Origin: Coenobita brevimanus
Lineage: Eukaryota; Arthropoda; Malacostraca; Decapoda; Coenobitidae
Reading direction: 5' to 3'
Assembly (NCBI GenBank): GCA_032717465.1
Contig: CM064697.1
Location: 4,610,001 to 4,674,000 of the forward strand
Length of the DNA stretch: 64,000 nucleotides
The notes below the pieces were generated by a model. It worked only from the letters and a program-made list of their open reading frames with translations. It did no database searches and was not told where the DNA came from. Both the position numbers and the translations under genes were made by a program. Below are positions 47,201 to 60,768 of this stretch, piece after piece (within the stretch, counting starts at the first letter, position 1; each line of letters begins with the position of its first letter).

Positions 47201-50200
47201 GTGTCGTGGGACTGGGAAGATGGGAGTGATTTCACTCCCATCATTCACCAGTTCACAGGGGATTGGCGGTCTGGCTGTACCACACCTGGCCTCCATGCAG
47301 GCTCCACCAGGGTGGATTTCTTCCACCAATACTTCAATGAGGAGTTTCTGGAGTGGGGAATGGAATAAACAACACATTTGCTAGCAGCTAGCGCCACCAA
47401 AGTGAGCTTGAAGGTACAACGAGCAGGCACTCCCACCATTACGACTACCCAGTAACGACAGGTGAGATGTTCGTATTTCTTGTCCTGGTTTCTCGTGATG
47501 GGTATTGTAAGGAAATGACAAATTCCGGCATACTGGTCTCTAAACTCCATGATAAATGCACCTTTCTTTGGGAAGGTAATGGGTCGGAATATATTTCAGC
47601 AAATTCTGAGCCGCCTCCACTTTTACGATGCTGACGACCCTGCAAATGCTAGTAACACAGATAGAATAAGGAGAATAAGGATGGTTTTTGATCACCTGCG
47701 GGAAAAGTTCCACTCATCCTTCTATCCTTACAGGACCTTGTCATAGATGAGAGTCTCATGTTGTGGAGAGGCAGTAGTGTAATCCCTCCAATATCCGATG
47801 TAATAGAGCCAGAGGCATGTCCAGAAAGTGGGTCTCTCTGGATAGTGGGCCCCTGCCTTCTGGACTGGTACTTATGGACCCTAACCCAGCCTAACTCAGA
47901 AAACCACCTACATAACTCTCCACCAGGCATGCATAGCACCTATTTAAGATCCTGTTCACACAAACAAGGAACGGAAAGCATGAAATAAATGAAAAGAAAC
48001 CAGAGAATGAGGAATTAGGAGTGAGTTTGGAAAATATTTAGCAGTGTACAGGGTACTTAAACATGTCCGTGGCCATTCGTTACGAAGGTTAACCCGTCTC
48101 CTCTGAGGCTCTGGGAGTGGTGAAAATGCTTTTGAAGTACGTACAGGAATCCAGCGTTGTGTTGCACTTAATCCTTTGCATTACAAGTTATAATTGTTTA
48201 ACACTGCACATTCTGTTCTTAAAAGCACCATGCCAGTTTCAACTGCCAGTTTTCACTCTGTACTTAATCTTTGCACTCTGAATTCTAATTTCATAACACT
48301 GCACAACACTGTAAATTCCCATGTGGTGTAGTGGCGAGATATTACAGTTTATTCACCGTTTATTCACAAAAACGAGCAAATGCGACATACATCGCAATGA
48401 ACATCTACTCAGGATGGTAGTTAGGTGGTAACTGGGGAGTGGGAAGCAAGAGGCGTGAATAAACACAGCTGTTCAGCGCTGCGTGCCAATTTCAAAGTAC
48501 GGTTGAAAAAAATGTCAGATTTTCTTCTTTTTTTAAAAACGTTTTTGGAACATTTTTGGGTTCCAAAGGCCCGGGCCCAAAATGTCCGGGTAGTGGGGAG
48601 ACCGGATAGTGGGCGTCCGGATAATAGAGGGATTACTGCATTCATTTCAGCAGTACATACCCAGCAAGAGACACCGTTTTGTGTTCAAGATCTTTGTTAT
48701 GTATTTACCTAATTTACCTAATTGTGATATACAGTACAGGAAATGAGCTACGTTTGTGGGGTCCCGTCTCTGTTTCTCAGTAAGTCAAAATTAGCTTTAA
48801 ACTCTTTTAGGTTTTTAGACTGGACGATCTCTTTGTCCAGGCTATTCCACAGTTCTATACATCTATAAGGAAAACTATATTTCTTGATATCCTTCAAGCA
48901 GCTTGGTTTCTTCAGTTTCATTCTGTGTCCTCTTGTTGCTCTCTTATCCCATAAAAACAGATCTTCTTTGTCAATTTTATCTACTCCCACCATGGTCCTG
49001 AACACTGCAATCATGTTGCCTCTCTTTCTTCTTTCTTCTAAGGAAGGCAAATCTAGCTTTTCCAGCCTCTCTCTGTACAACAGATCTGCCAGACTGGAGA
49101 CCATTGTGGTTGCTGTTCTTTGTATTCTCTCAATCTTGTTTATATCTTTCTTTTTGTGTGGGGACCACACTACTGCTGCATATTCTAACCTGGGCCGAAT
49201 CATGGCCACTATCAATTTTTTCATCATCTCATCCATATAATGAAAAGCTACACTTGTATTAGTCAGGAGTTTATATGTCTGTCTAACTGCCTTGTTAATG
49301 TGTTTTTCAGGCAACAAACTGTCCTGGACCAGCACTCCTAAATCTTTCTCTTCTCTCGCTTTTGTGATTGGTTCGTTACCCATCAAATAATTCAGTGATG
49401 GCCTTTTGGTATATTTACCCATTTCCAATATTTTACATTTTTTTGCATTAAATTTCATTTCCCACATCCGGCTCCAATCGTGTATCCTATTCAGATCCTT
49501 CTGCAGCATTTTACAATCCTCCTCAACCTCTACCTTCCTCAAGATCTTTGCATCAATAGCAAACAGACTTGCATAACTGTTCACTCCATCTACCATATCT
49601 ATCCATCTATCTATTGCCAGACGCCTCAATCTACCATATCATTTACATAAATCAGGAACATTACTGGCGCCAACACCGAGCCCTGTGGGACTCCACTTGT
49701 TACTTCCCTCCATCCAGACATCCTATCCTTTATTACTGTCCTCATTTGCCTGTTGCTCAAAAAGTCTCTCATCCATTCCAGGAGGTTCCCCTTCAGCCCT
49801 CCTATATACTCTAGTTTCGACGTAAGTCTCTTATGGGGTACATTGTTGTAGGCATTCTCCAAATCTAAATAGACACAATCCACCCAACCATCTCTCTCCT
49901 GTAGCACGTCAATCGCTCGAGTAAAAACTCAACAAGCTGGAAACACATGACCTTCCACTTATAAATCCAAACTGGCAATCAGCCAAAATATTCATATCTT
50001 CCAGATATTTTATCCATCTATCTTTCAGAATTCTTTCGCACAATTTTGTGACCATGCTGGTTAGGGACACTGGTCTATAATTCAGGGGTTCTTCCCTGTT
50101 TCCTCCCTTATAAATTGGTGCCACATTTGCCCTCTTCCATTCTTGAGGCACTTTCCCCTCTTCCAGAGAACACACAATTAAACTGTGAAACTTATCCACC

Positions 50201-53200
50201 AGTTGTTTTCTGCATTCCATCAGTACCCAATTAGAGATTCCATCTTGTCCTGGGGCTTTCCTTACATCTTGAGTTTCCAGTAATTTATACACTTCCTGTA
50301 CTTCCACTTTTATATCTTTTATCACTACATTTCTAGTCACTCCCTCCCCTTCCACAAACTCCTTTTCATTAGTGAAAACTGATTGAAAACCTTTGTTCAT
50401 TATTTCTGCTTGCATTGCTGCATCTTTATAGACCTCTCCTCTCTACTATCAGTTTGGTGATTCCTTCCTTTAGTTTCAGTTTGCCATTGACAAATCTATA
50501 AAACAGTTTGGGTTCATCCTTACATTTATCTATTATACCTTTTTCAATATTCCTTTCTTCCTCTCTACGTATTCTTGTGTATTCATTTCTAGTTCTTTTA
50601 TATTCTTCCTTTGTTCTGTTGTTACCTCTCTTTCTCCAATTGTTCCATGCCATCTCTCTCACTTTTTTTGCTATCATACACCTTCTGCTAAACCACTCCT
50701 TTTTCCTGTTTTCTTTCCCCCTTACTCTTGGCACAAACTTTTCCACTCCCAAATTATAGAGGCCTAGAAAAATATTTTTATATTTCATTTATATCTCTCA
50801 AATATTAACATTATTTATTTGAATACTATAATTGTATGTTTTAATTATTGTATGAATAAATTCATGGATAACCGAAATCGCGTGAAAAAAGTTCGCGTGA
50901 ATTAAGGGATTACTGTACTTGCGATATATGACTCTCATTATATTAGTAAGGCCGGTAAATATATGTGATAACTGTAATATAATGTGGAAACTTGTATAAT
51001 GTTTGTGGAAAGATATTATGTAAGTTGAAATATAGATTGTAAGTTGAAACAACAGTCACAATGAGTCACTGGTGCAAGAAATTGGAGATTTTTGTGTGTT
51101 CGGTGAGTGAAACGATGCTTATATCGCCTATATTTGTGTATAAAAACCAATATATTTTTGTACTACATATAACTTTGTACCAAATGAACAAATACGTACG
51201 TATTCTGAGTGGTTTGGAATAGAAAACGTGAGAGCTGCACCGTGGCTCCTGAGAACATGGTACCAAGTATGGGGAGGGTCAACTGTACAGCCCACTTCTA
51301 GGCTCAGTGAGCAGTTTTTTTGTGATTTTCTATTGTTTCTCACAAAAAGCAGATGTTTGAGGGGGAAAAAAAAAAATCCAAAATTGGTTGGGATTGGGGG
51401 GGGGCATTGGTGGAAAATCAGTCGGGACGCAGCGGGTTAAAGAAATAGACAGCAAGATGGTAGTAGTTGAGAATGCTCTTTACAAAATTTTTGGATATGT
51501 CCATTAAGATTTTTCATTTCTACATAGATCCACAACTATTAGGGAGCCTTGAGAAAATACCTGATGGATGACCTCCAGGAGAGCTGACAAAGTGTCTTAC
51601 ACTGAAAGGAATACGAGCAGGTGGATACAGCTGAAGTTCAGCGTCAGAGAAAATACTGTTCAGAGAGGTTTAATATAAAGAAGGAACTCTTTACATGCGA
51701 TACAGCTGTTACTCTTCTTGGTCTGTTGGGTGGGGGAGGATTTCATATCATAATATTTCTCTGAGACTGGCTGTTATTCTTTTTTGCTTTATTGGCAGCA
51801 GTCTTTCTGTTCATCTTACTCCACCTGTCTTTCCTAGTGTAGGTCACTCGTTTTTATTCTTCTGCTTTTTTCATCAGTGCATTTAAGTAGCTGTACAAAG
51901 AAGAATGTTGCTGTGAGTGATATAACCTTATTTTCCAACAGTCGACGTCATTGGGCAGGATGTGGAGTATGCTCCATCAGATGTTTACAGTGCAATGCCG
52001 ATGGGGGTGGGGGGCGGAGCAACCAGTGAAGCTAACTACTCCACCATTACCAATATTTCCCGGGTTGACCCTGACCTGGAGAGCAAGCGCAAAGCTGTGG
52101 TAAGTGTTAGGGGTTTGTGAGAGTACAGTATTGTGACCTTTCATGAGAAGCCACTCTGATAATGGCTGAGGCTAGTATGAGGTATAAAATTTAATTAGAA
52201 GTATAGTTATAATCAAACTAGTTCAGCAAGACTGCTGGTTTTATCCACACGCTTTGATTGCTGTCCCAATAAACACTTAATTCATCCGCACTTCGAAGAT
52301 CCTTAGAACTAAAACGTTTCTTGCCTGTGTAAATTGTGCTGTAATATCCTCATTTCCAAGTTCCAGCCACTATAACACAAAAGAAAAGCATGACAGAAGA
52401 CTAGTGATCTTTCATCTGTGTGGATGTGAGGGTTTGGTATTGTGGAGGTTTGATATGTCAAAAGTGAGAGCAGTCGAAGTGGGACCGTTAAGTAGTACAG
52501 TATATGAGTTTTTATAGGAGAAGAAATATACATAAAAGATGTGAAGTAAGAAGGTCTTGATTGGAAGCTAGAAGAAAGTGCATGGTTGTTATGATCACAG
52601 GAGAGAAGGGAACTGATAAGGATGATGAAATAGATGTATTTGAGTGAATTTGAGATGGAATGAAGTGTAGAAAAACTGGTTATGGTTAGTAAATGTGTGA
52701 GAAAGTAGTGGAAGTTCAGATAACAAAATAATTGTTGAAGGATAAATGGTTGCAACCCCTTCAAAATTTGGCAGTAAACAGAATGTTCTTTGTCCCACAG
52801 GCATTGCAATAACAACTGAATCCTGTGAAGCATATTTTTGTGTGGAGCAGTACCTGTAAGATGGTGTGAAAACAAGTGAATCCTATGAAGCATGTTTTTG
52901 TTTGGATCAGTGCCTGTAGGATGGTGTAGAGTATCCTGAAAGCCTGAATAATGAGTGATTGGATGAATGGCTGTCTTGTTTTTGCACAGTTGATAGTACT
53001 TTCATTGACATTGCATTCCTGTTACTATTTCTGGATCCTACCCACCCTATTTGTTAATGGGGAAGCAGTATAATGAGAATATTTCTACAACACGATATAG
53101 GTCATATAGAATCTCGTGCTGAATCAAGTTCATGCCAAAACGTGACATATGTTTATATGTAAAATAGGGAATTAGGTTCTGGGAACCCAATATTTTTCCA

Positions 53201-56200
53201 AAGAAAGTATGTACAATGTTCAGTTATTATCAGTATTTCTGCCTTAGATGTCTGCTGCTGTGTGTTTATACTGTATAGGATCTTGCTGACTGGACATGTC
53301 ATTATATCCTATCTACCCGAGTGGTTTTGCCCTACAAGACCCTCCATAATTTTAACCTCCTGAAATTGCCACAGAGCCTAACCCTGACAGCCCACAATAC
53401 CAACCAGGCAGATATTTCCAATAATCTGTCTGTCTATCTGTTGCCAGACGCCTCAATCCCATTTGGGGTGGCCACAAACAAATCGCCTCCACGTCGCCCT
53501 GTCCCCCGCCATTTCACTCCCCTGCCTCCAACTCACACCCCCCTCTCTCATATACCTCTCCACCCCATCCCTCCATCTCATCCTCGGCCTCCCCCTCCCT
53601 CTTCCCCCCTCCACCTCACTCACATATACTCTCTTCGTCAGTCTTTCATCCTCCATCCTCTCCACATGGCCAAACCACCTCAGTGTGTTCCTCATAATGC
53701 TTCCTATCACATCCACATCCACACCACAACACTCCTTTATATCCTCATTTGTCAGCCTTCTCTCCATGTGACTCCACAGGCTCCTCTTAAATAACTCATT
53801 TCCACTGCTTTCACTCTTGACTTGTGTCCTTGCAACAACGTCCAAGCTTCACTTCCATACGTTAGAGTTGGTATCACAATACTGTCATGTAGTAACTTTT
53901 TCACTTCCATGCTGACATCTCTGTTTCTTATCACTGCTTTCAAAGAACCAGCAACCTTTCTTCCTTGCTGTACCCTTTCAAGCACTTCACCCTCCAAACC
54001 TCCATCCTTACTCATCACACTACCCAATTACTTAAACGTACTCACATTTTCCAATTCCTCACCATCCAACCTCGCTGTACATTCACAGACTTCACCTCTC
54101 TCAAAGACCATCACTTTACTCTTCCCTACATTCACCTTTAGATTCCCTTTCTTACACACTCTCCCAAACTCATCCACCAAGCCTTGCAGCTCCCTTTCGT
54201 CTTCACTCAACAACACAGTATCATCTGCAAACAACAGTACAGGGCGTTTCCAAACACTATCCTCTCTCACCAGGGCCACTCCAACATCCACTACCCTACC
54301 TTGTACCTCTTTTATTACCCCATCCATGTACAGATTGAACAACCATGGAGACATGACACATTCCTGTTTCAACCCAACCTTCAAAGAGAAAAATTCACTT
54401 AGTTCACCATCCACATGCACTGCAGCCTTAGCACCATCATACATACTCTTCACAGCATTCATCAACGTCCCATCTACTCCATATATTCTTAATACTTTCC
54501 ACAATCCTTGTCTATTGACCCTGTCATATGCTTTCTCCAAATCCATGAAAGCCACATACAACTTCTTTCCCTTCTCTAGAAACTTTTCCTGTAAAGATCT
54601 AAGAATGAATATCTGATCTACACAACCTCTTCCCTTCCTAAAGCCTCCCCGTTCTTCTCCAACTAATTTCTCTGTTCTTTCTCTAACTCTGTCAATAAGT
54701 ATCCTACCATACACTTTTCTTATTATACTAAGAAGACAAATCCCCCTATGATTACCACACACTTCTTTTTCCCATTTTCCTTTGTACAAGAGAATAATCA
54801 TACCTGACTTCCAATCCTCCGGGACTCTACCTTCCTCCCAGGCCAATCTGCACATCTTCCACATTCATTCTACTACTATTTCTCCCCCATGCTTCAGCAT
54901 TTCACCGCACACTCCGTCAATTCCTGGGGCTTTTCCCAATTTAACTTTCTTCATTGCTTCCACAACTTCTATGCTACTGATTTCCTCCTGTCTTCTCATC
55001 TCCCTCCTCCCAGCCATTCTCCAGCCACTTGTACCCGCATTACTTCCATCCTGTATGTTCAACAATTCCTTAAAGTGTTCTCTCCATCTGCTCACTTTTT
55101 CTCCCTTCTCCACTAGTAATCTACCATTTTTAACTTTCACTCCCCTGCTAACCTCACTTCCACCCTGTCTTACTCTCTTCACCTCTTTCCAGAACATTTT
55201 CTTACAGTCCCTCCACATTACACTCAAATTCCTTCCAAATTCCTCATCCACTCTCTTCTTACTCTCTCATACTAATCTTTTCACCTCTCTCTTTCTTTCT
55301 ACATATAACTCTCTCTTCCGCCTCTCAACTTCTTCCATGCCCCTATTTCTCATCCATTCATTGTATGCTTTCTTCTTTTGTGCCACAGCCTGTCTCACCT
55401 CTTCATTCCACCACGCTGTTCCTTGCACCCCCCTCTGTCTTCTCTTCCTCCCACACACCACATCACATGCTGCACATATTTCTTCTGTAAATACCCTGCA
55501 CACACCTTCCACATCCCCCATCTGCTCCAATTCATATTTGCCCAATCGTTCCTCCACTTCTCTCTTATACTCTGCCTTTTTCTCATCCTCTTGTAACCTT
55601 TCCACTCTCCTTGCAACTACTCCTTCCTCTTGTCTTTCCCTTCTATTTCTCCATCTTACTTGAATCCTAATTCTGGCCACCACCAAGTAGTGGTCAGAAT
55701 GTCCACTCCCCCAACCTCTATAAGCTCTTGCATTCAGCCTGTGAATTACAGTAATTTTACTGCTCCTTACCATTAACATCTTTAGTTTTTTGTGCCCTTA
55801 GCACTTTCAGGGTGCTTAGAAAATGTAACTAAAGTTAGTTTGGAACTGCATACTCAGATTTCTTAGATAAAATGAGGGAGGAAAAAAATAAATAAATACC
55901 TATAGACACAACGACAGTCAACAAAACAATGATATTGAGGCAGGCAGCAGCAGGTATCTAACATGGGTCACGTGGGTCGGCTTGGGTCAAGGAATCCTAG
56001 CTGCAACTGAAAAAAGCTCCGTGCAAAAGTTGTAAACAGATGCAGTCATCTGGAGACTCAATACCTAAATGTACCCACTTCCCACTTAGTTTCTCCCACA
56101 CAATTGAGCGATATTATCATATTATTGAATAATAAAGGGAGAAATTAAATGCTCGTGTTATTGTGAGATCATTGCTTCCCTAAGTCTTAAATCATGACTC

Positions 56201-59200
56201 TACTGTACTGTATTATAATGATAATAATTTTTTGCCATTCTTATTCAATTCCAGGTAAAGATATTAGAGCAGCCCCAGGCAAAAGCTCTACGGTTCCGAT
56301 ACATCTGTGAGGGACGGTCAGCTGGTTCTATCCCAGGTGTTAGAAGTACCACAGAAAATAAGACCTACCCTTCCATACAGGTATGATATGAACCTGGTTT
56401 TATTTTTTGTCACTTATTTGCTGGTCTGTTTCTGTGTGTGTGTGTGATTATGTTCAATCATTTCAGTAATAGTAAATTGTGGATAGTTACTGTGCTTGTA
56501 TTCCCTTTATACAGCAGGTTTTGAGACAATAAAAGCTAAAGCTATAATGTAAACAATCTGCAGAATGAGTATAGTTCTTGCAGTTTTCAGCATGATGTAC
56601 TATGTAGTACAAGATTCAGTGTTGGGATGGGTTGAGTATATGACTCTTACAAGTGTTGGTAAGAGGATGTTCCCACTAGCTGCCATACACTTTGTGACAA
56701 AGCATATAACTTCTCTGTTATAAGGAACTAATCATAGACCTTATCGCTGTGGTTAGATGAGAAAGAATGCTTTCTTCTAATATTTATACCAAGCAGGCTA
56801 AAAGGAAGAGGGTGGTTAGGATTAAGAATCCCCTTACATTTTCAGAATTTTTCTGCAAAATGGCATATGGCCTCAGATCTGGATCCTGTATCTGCCCTGG
56901 GCCCAATAAAACTAGCCAGGCTCATATGGCAGTTTGGAATGGGAGAGGTATAACCAAAAAAAGAGTAAAAGAGTAGAAGTAATGAAGGTTATTAGGAAAG
57001 TAAGTTTCGATAAGATGGCACTGTATAAGACAAAGATGAGTGGGAGTAAAGGGGATGAATAGGAATGTGTGATGTGTAAGATCAGGTGTGAGCACGTGTA
57101 AGCAGAGAGAAAAGTGAGTTGCTTTGGTGATGATAACAGTATATGACAGAGAGGGATGATTGATTGAAGATTGAGCCATGATAATGAAAGCACTGAACCT
57201 GTGGGATTTATCATAATTGGTACCAGGCACCCCACTTGGTAGGAAGGTGGCCGGCAGTTCAAATGGACCCGGGTTTGAATCCCTGCTGGACAGGGAACAG
57301 TTTGAGAATTCAAATTCCATAAAGCTGAGTTTACTGATCTCTCAGAAGACCCGCCGACATATCACAAAAATACCTACACCAATTCCAATACACCAGTCCT
57401 GTATGAGACAGCCCTAGCATGTATTCAATATAGATGGTGGTTGTTAATGCTGAAGTGGGGACATGTGGAGGTCTATGGTATGTAGGAGGACTACCGGGCC
57501 ATGGGAACAGACTGTGAAGCTAGTGTCCAGAGTTGGACACATTATATATGTACAGTAATAAGAAAAACTATTGTTACCCTTCAGAGCTATACACTGTGAC
57601 ACAATGATGAAGTGTTGTGGAATGACGGGACAGGAAAGTTTGTACCGCAAACTCATCAATGTCAGTTTTGTGTGACATAGATATTAGAATTTGTGCTAGA
57701 GGTAATAAAAGCTAATTAGATATTTTGGCCTCTGTGCATAGAGACTATACGTTTTATTATCCGGCACCATATTCATTAAATAAAAATATAATAGAATGGT
57801 GTAGAGTCGGCAGCACATATGCAGACGGGCAACGAGTATGTGCAACCATGCCAGACGTATGATAGTAATTCAGCTGATACAAGCCAAATTAGTAAATTTC
57901 AGTGTAATAATATGTATTGCTTTCTACATATAATAATTGTTGAGTAGAAGGAAAATAATAATACCTGTTCAGTCTCATTGCTTTAATATTTTGTATACCC
58001 ACCCTCTGCTTCCAAAACAGCCACTAGACGTCGACACATGAAGCCATGAACTGAAGCATCCATCTGAAGCATTTAACCACCCATCTAAAGCAAACAAATG
58101 AACTCTTCCACCCCTGATACACTATCATTAAAAAAAAAAAAAAAAAGCCTAGAGATTTAACATACTTCAAAATAATTTATTTGTTGTATTCTACAGATAA
58201 TAAGTTTTGAGTAGTAGGAAAATAATAAATGTGCCAAGTTCTTGCAGTTTTCAGCATGATGTACTACGTAGTACAAGATTCAGTGTTGGGATGGGTTGAG
58301 TATATGACTCTTACTACTCTCTCTCTTCCTAAAATATGTGTTGGTGGAGGTTTAGTGCCTGTCCCTGTAAAACAAATACGGTAACTCAATGTCAAATGCC
58401 CACCCCTTATGGGATTATGGCATTTGGCAATAGACAGATAGATAGATAGTGTTCATCCGTACTCTGACTTTTCCGCGCGGTGACGAACAGGTGTGTTTTG
58501 GTGTGTAGTTCCGGCAACGTCCACTAGAGCACCCCTGCAGCCACTAGACCACATGGGAATTTACAGTGTTGTGCAGTGTTAAGAAATTAGAATTCAGAGT
58601 GCAAAGGATGAAGTGTAGAGTGCAACACTGGCATGTTGCAACTGGCGTGACTCAAGTAAGAACAGAATGTGCGGTGTTAAACAATTATAGTTCACAGTTC
58701 AAAGGATTAAGTGCAGCGCAACAGTGGATTACTATACGTGCTTCAAGTGCATCTTCACCACTGTCAGAGTCATAGAGGAGGCGGGTTAATCTTCACAACG
58801 GCCACAGACGTGTCGTAAGTACCCTGTACACTCCTAAATATTTTCCATACTGACTTCTGATTTCTCATTCTCTGGTTCCTTTTCATTTATTTCATGGTTT
58901 CTCTCCCTTATTTGTGTGCATAGGGTCTTAAACAGGTGCTGTGCGTGTCCAGTAGGGAGTTATTTAGGTGGCTTTCAAAGTACGGTTGGGTTGGGGTCTC
59001 TAAATACCTATCCAGGGACTTTTTTCCCAAGTCCTGGACATGCCTCTGGCTCTATTATGTTGGATCTGTATGCAATCACCATTTTTACTTATATGATCAC
59101 CCTTACGCAAGTTTATGGTCATTTGATTGCAGAAAGATGGCTTTTGCATTTGTCATTGTTGCATGTTTAGTGATGGAACAGTAGTGTATTGTTGGAGTTC

Positions 59201-59409
59201 AGGTAGGAAGTGAAGTGCAGTGAATTTAAATAACCACTCAGTTTAGGTGAGTTGGAAACTTTGTTCTTAACGTGTTTTTAGCCGTTTTTGGTGGATGACT
59301 TGTGGCCAAAAACATATCCCCAGTGAACCCATGTTATTAATTATTCTTTAAACAGTTACACAATAAGTGATGGATATTTCCAAAATCATCATCATAAAAT
59401 GAGGGCATG

Positions 59410-59477
<68 letters not shown>

Positions 59478-60726
59478 AGGTAAAGTGGCCATATGGCAAT
59501 ACCAAAGCTGTCATTACAGTCTCCAAATTGATACCTAACATAACATCATTCATGATATTCCATTTTCCTTTTCATTTTACCACATCTCTAATGATTTTTA
59601 AAACTACAGGTGCAAGGGTATAAGGGCCCTGCAGTGGTTGTGGTTTCCTGTGTCACTGTGGACCCTCCTTACCGACCACATCCCCACAATCTGGTTGGGA
59701 AGGAGGGATGTAAGAAAGGTGTGTGCACCATGACCATCAACTCCGACTCTATGCAGTGTATTTTCAGCAACCTTGGCATCCAGTGTGTTAAGAAGAGGGA
59801 TGTGGAAGAAGCTCTAAAACTCAGGGAGGAGATTAGGGTTGATCCCTTTCAGAGTAAGTGTTTTAATTTTAGTGTTAACCAGGGATTATTATATAGTTCT
59901 TTATAATAATAAGTAAAACTAGCAGAACTCTCTTGGTCTGATTTATTCATTGGCTTAAATGTTCTAAGAGATGACATTTTCAAAAACGGATTAATCTCAA
60001 CTTTCTGTAAGATATGAATCTTAAATATATATTTGGAATATTTCAAATATTTGGAACCATCATTCAGACCATGAAGTTGATCCACAACCTGCATGATATA
60101 GAACATAAAATGCTTATTCATTTAAACTTATTTGTAAATTTAGCCATAAGTGTGTAAGGATGTGCAGAATTAACTTTGTGTAATTTGTCCTGCAGCATGT
60201 TACTTTTATAGTTTTTCTAAGAATAATTGAAATACCCAGAGTTGGTGCTCAGTATTGGGTGATGTGAAAAAATTTGTATTGTCAGGTTATTTTTCATCTG
60301 ACGATATTTTTTCCTACAACAGTTATTTTTAGGGATCTTGTTTAAAATACTTCATTCTGGGAAGTAAAATCTTTTGTAAAAACATAAGTTATCAGTACTG
60401 AGGAAGACATCCAGAATAGGGCACTGTGCTTTAGTTTTATTCACCCAGCCTGGAGAAACTACATGTTCATGACAACTCTGTTGAGGCATATATAGGAACA
60501 TCATGCATATTCTGACGAAGCTAAGCAGAGGTGTCAGTACTACCGAGGTAAGAAAAAGTCTACGTGCTACCAAGATAAGCAAAAGCCGCAGATGCCGCCA
60601 AGATAAGTAGATGCATCATTGCTAAGAAAATCCATACTTCAGACTACCAAGATGAGTCTCAGAACAATATTTTATTTTTTCTGAGATATGGAAGAAAGGA
60701 CCAAAGTCTGGAAGAGGGATTACTGT

Positions 60727-60768
<42 letters not shown>

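Noticed and set aside
46568..47377. 269-codon minus-strand frame with Pro/His-rich sequence, and the 211-codon + frame from 46,733
   Set aside because: The minus frame is antisense to the piggyBac remnant. The + frame only partly overlaps transposase sequence (its last 40 residues); its first part is a low-complexity Gly/Ser/Arg stretch and not an independent gene.
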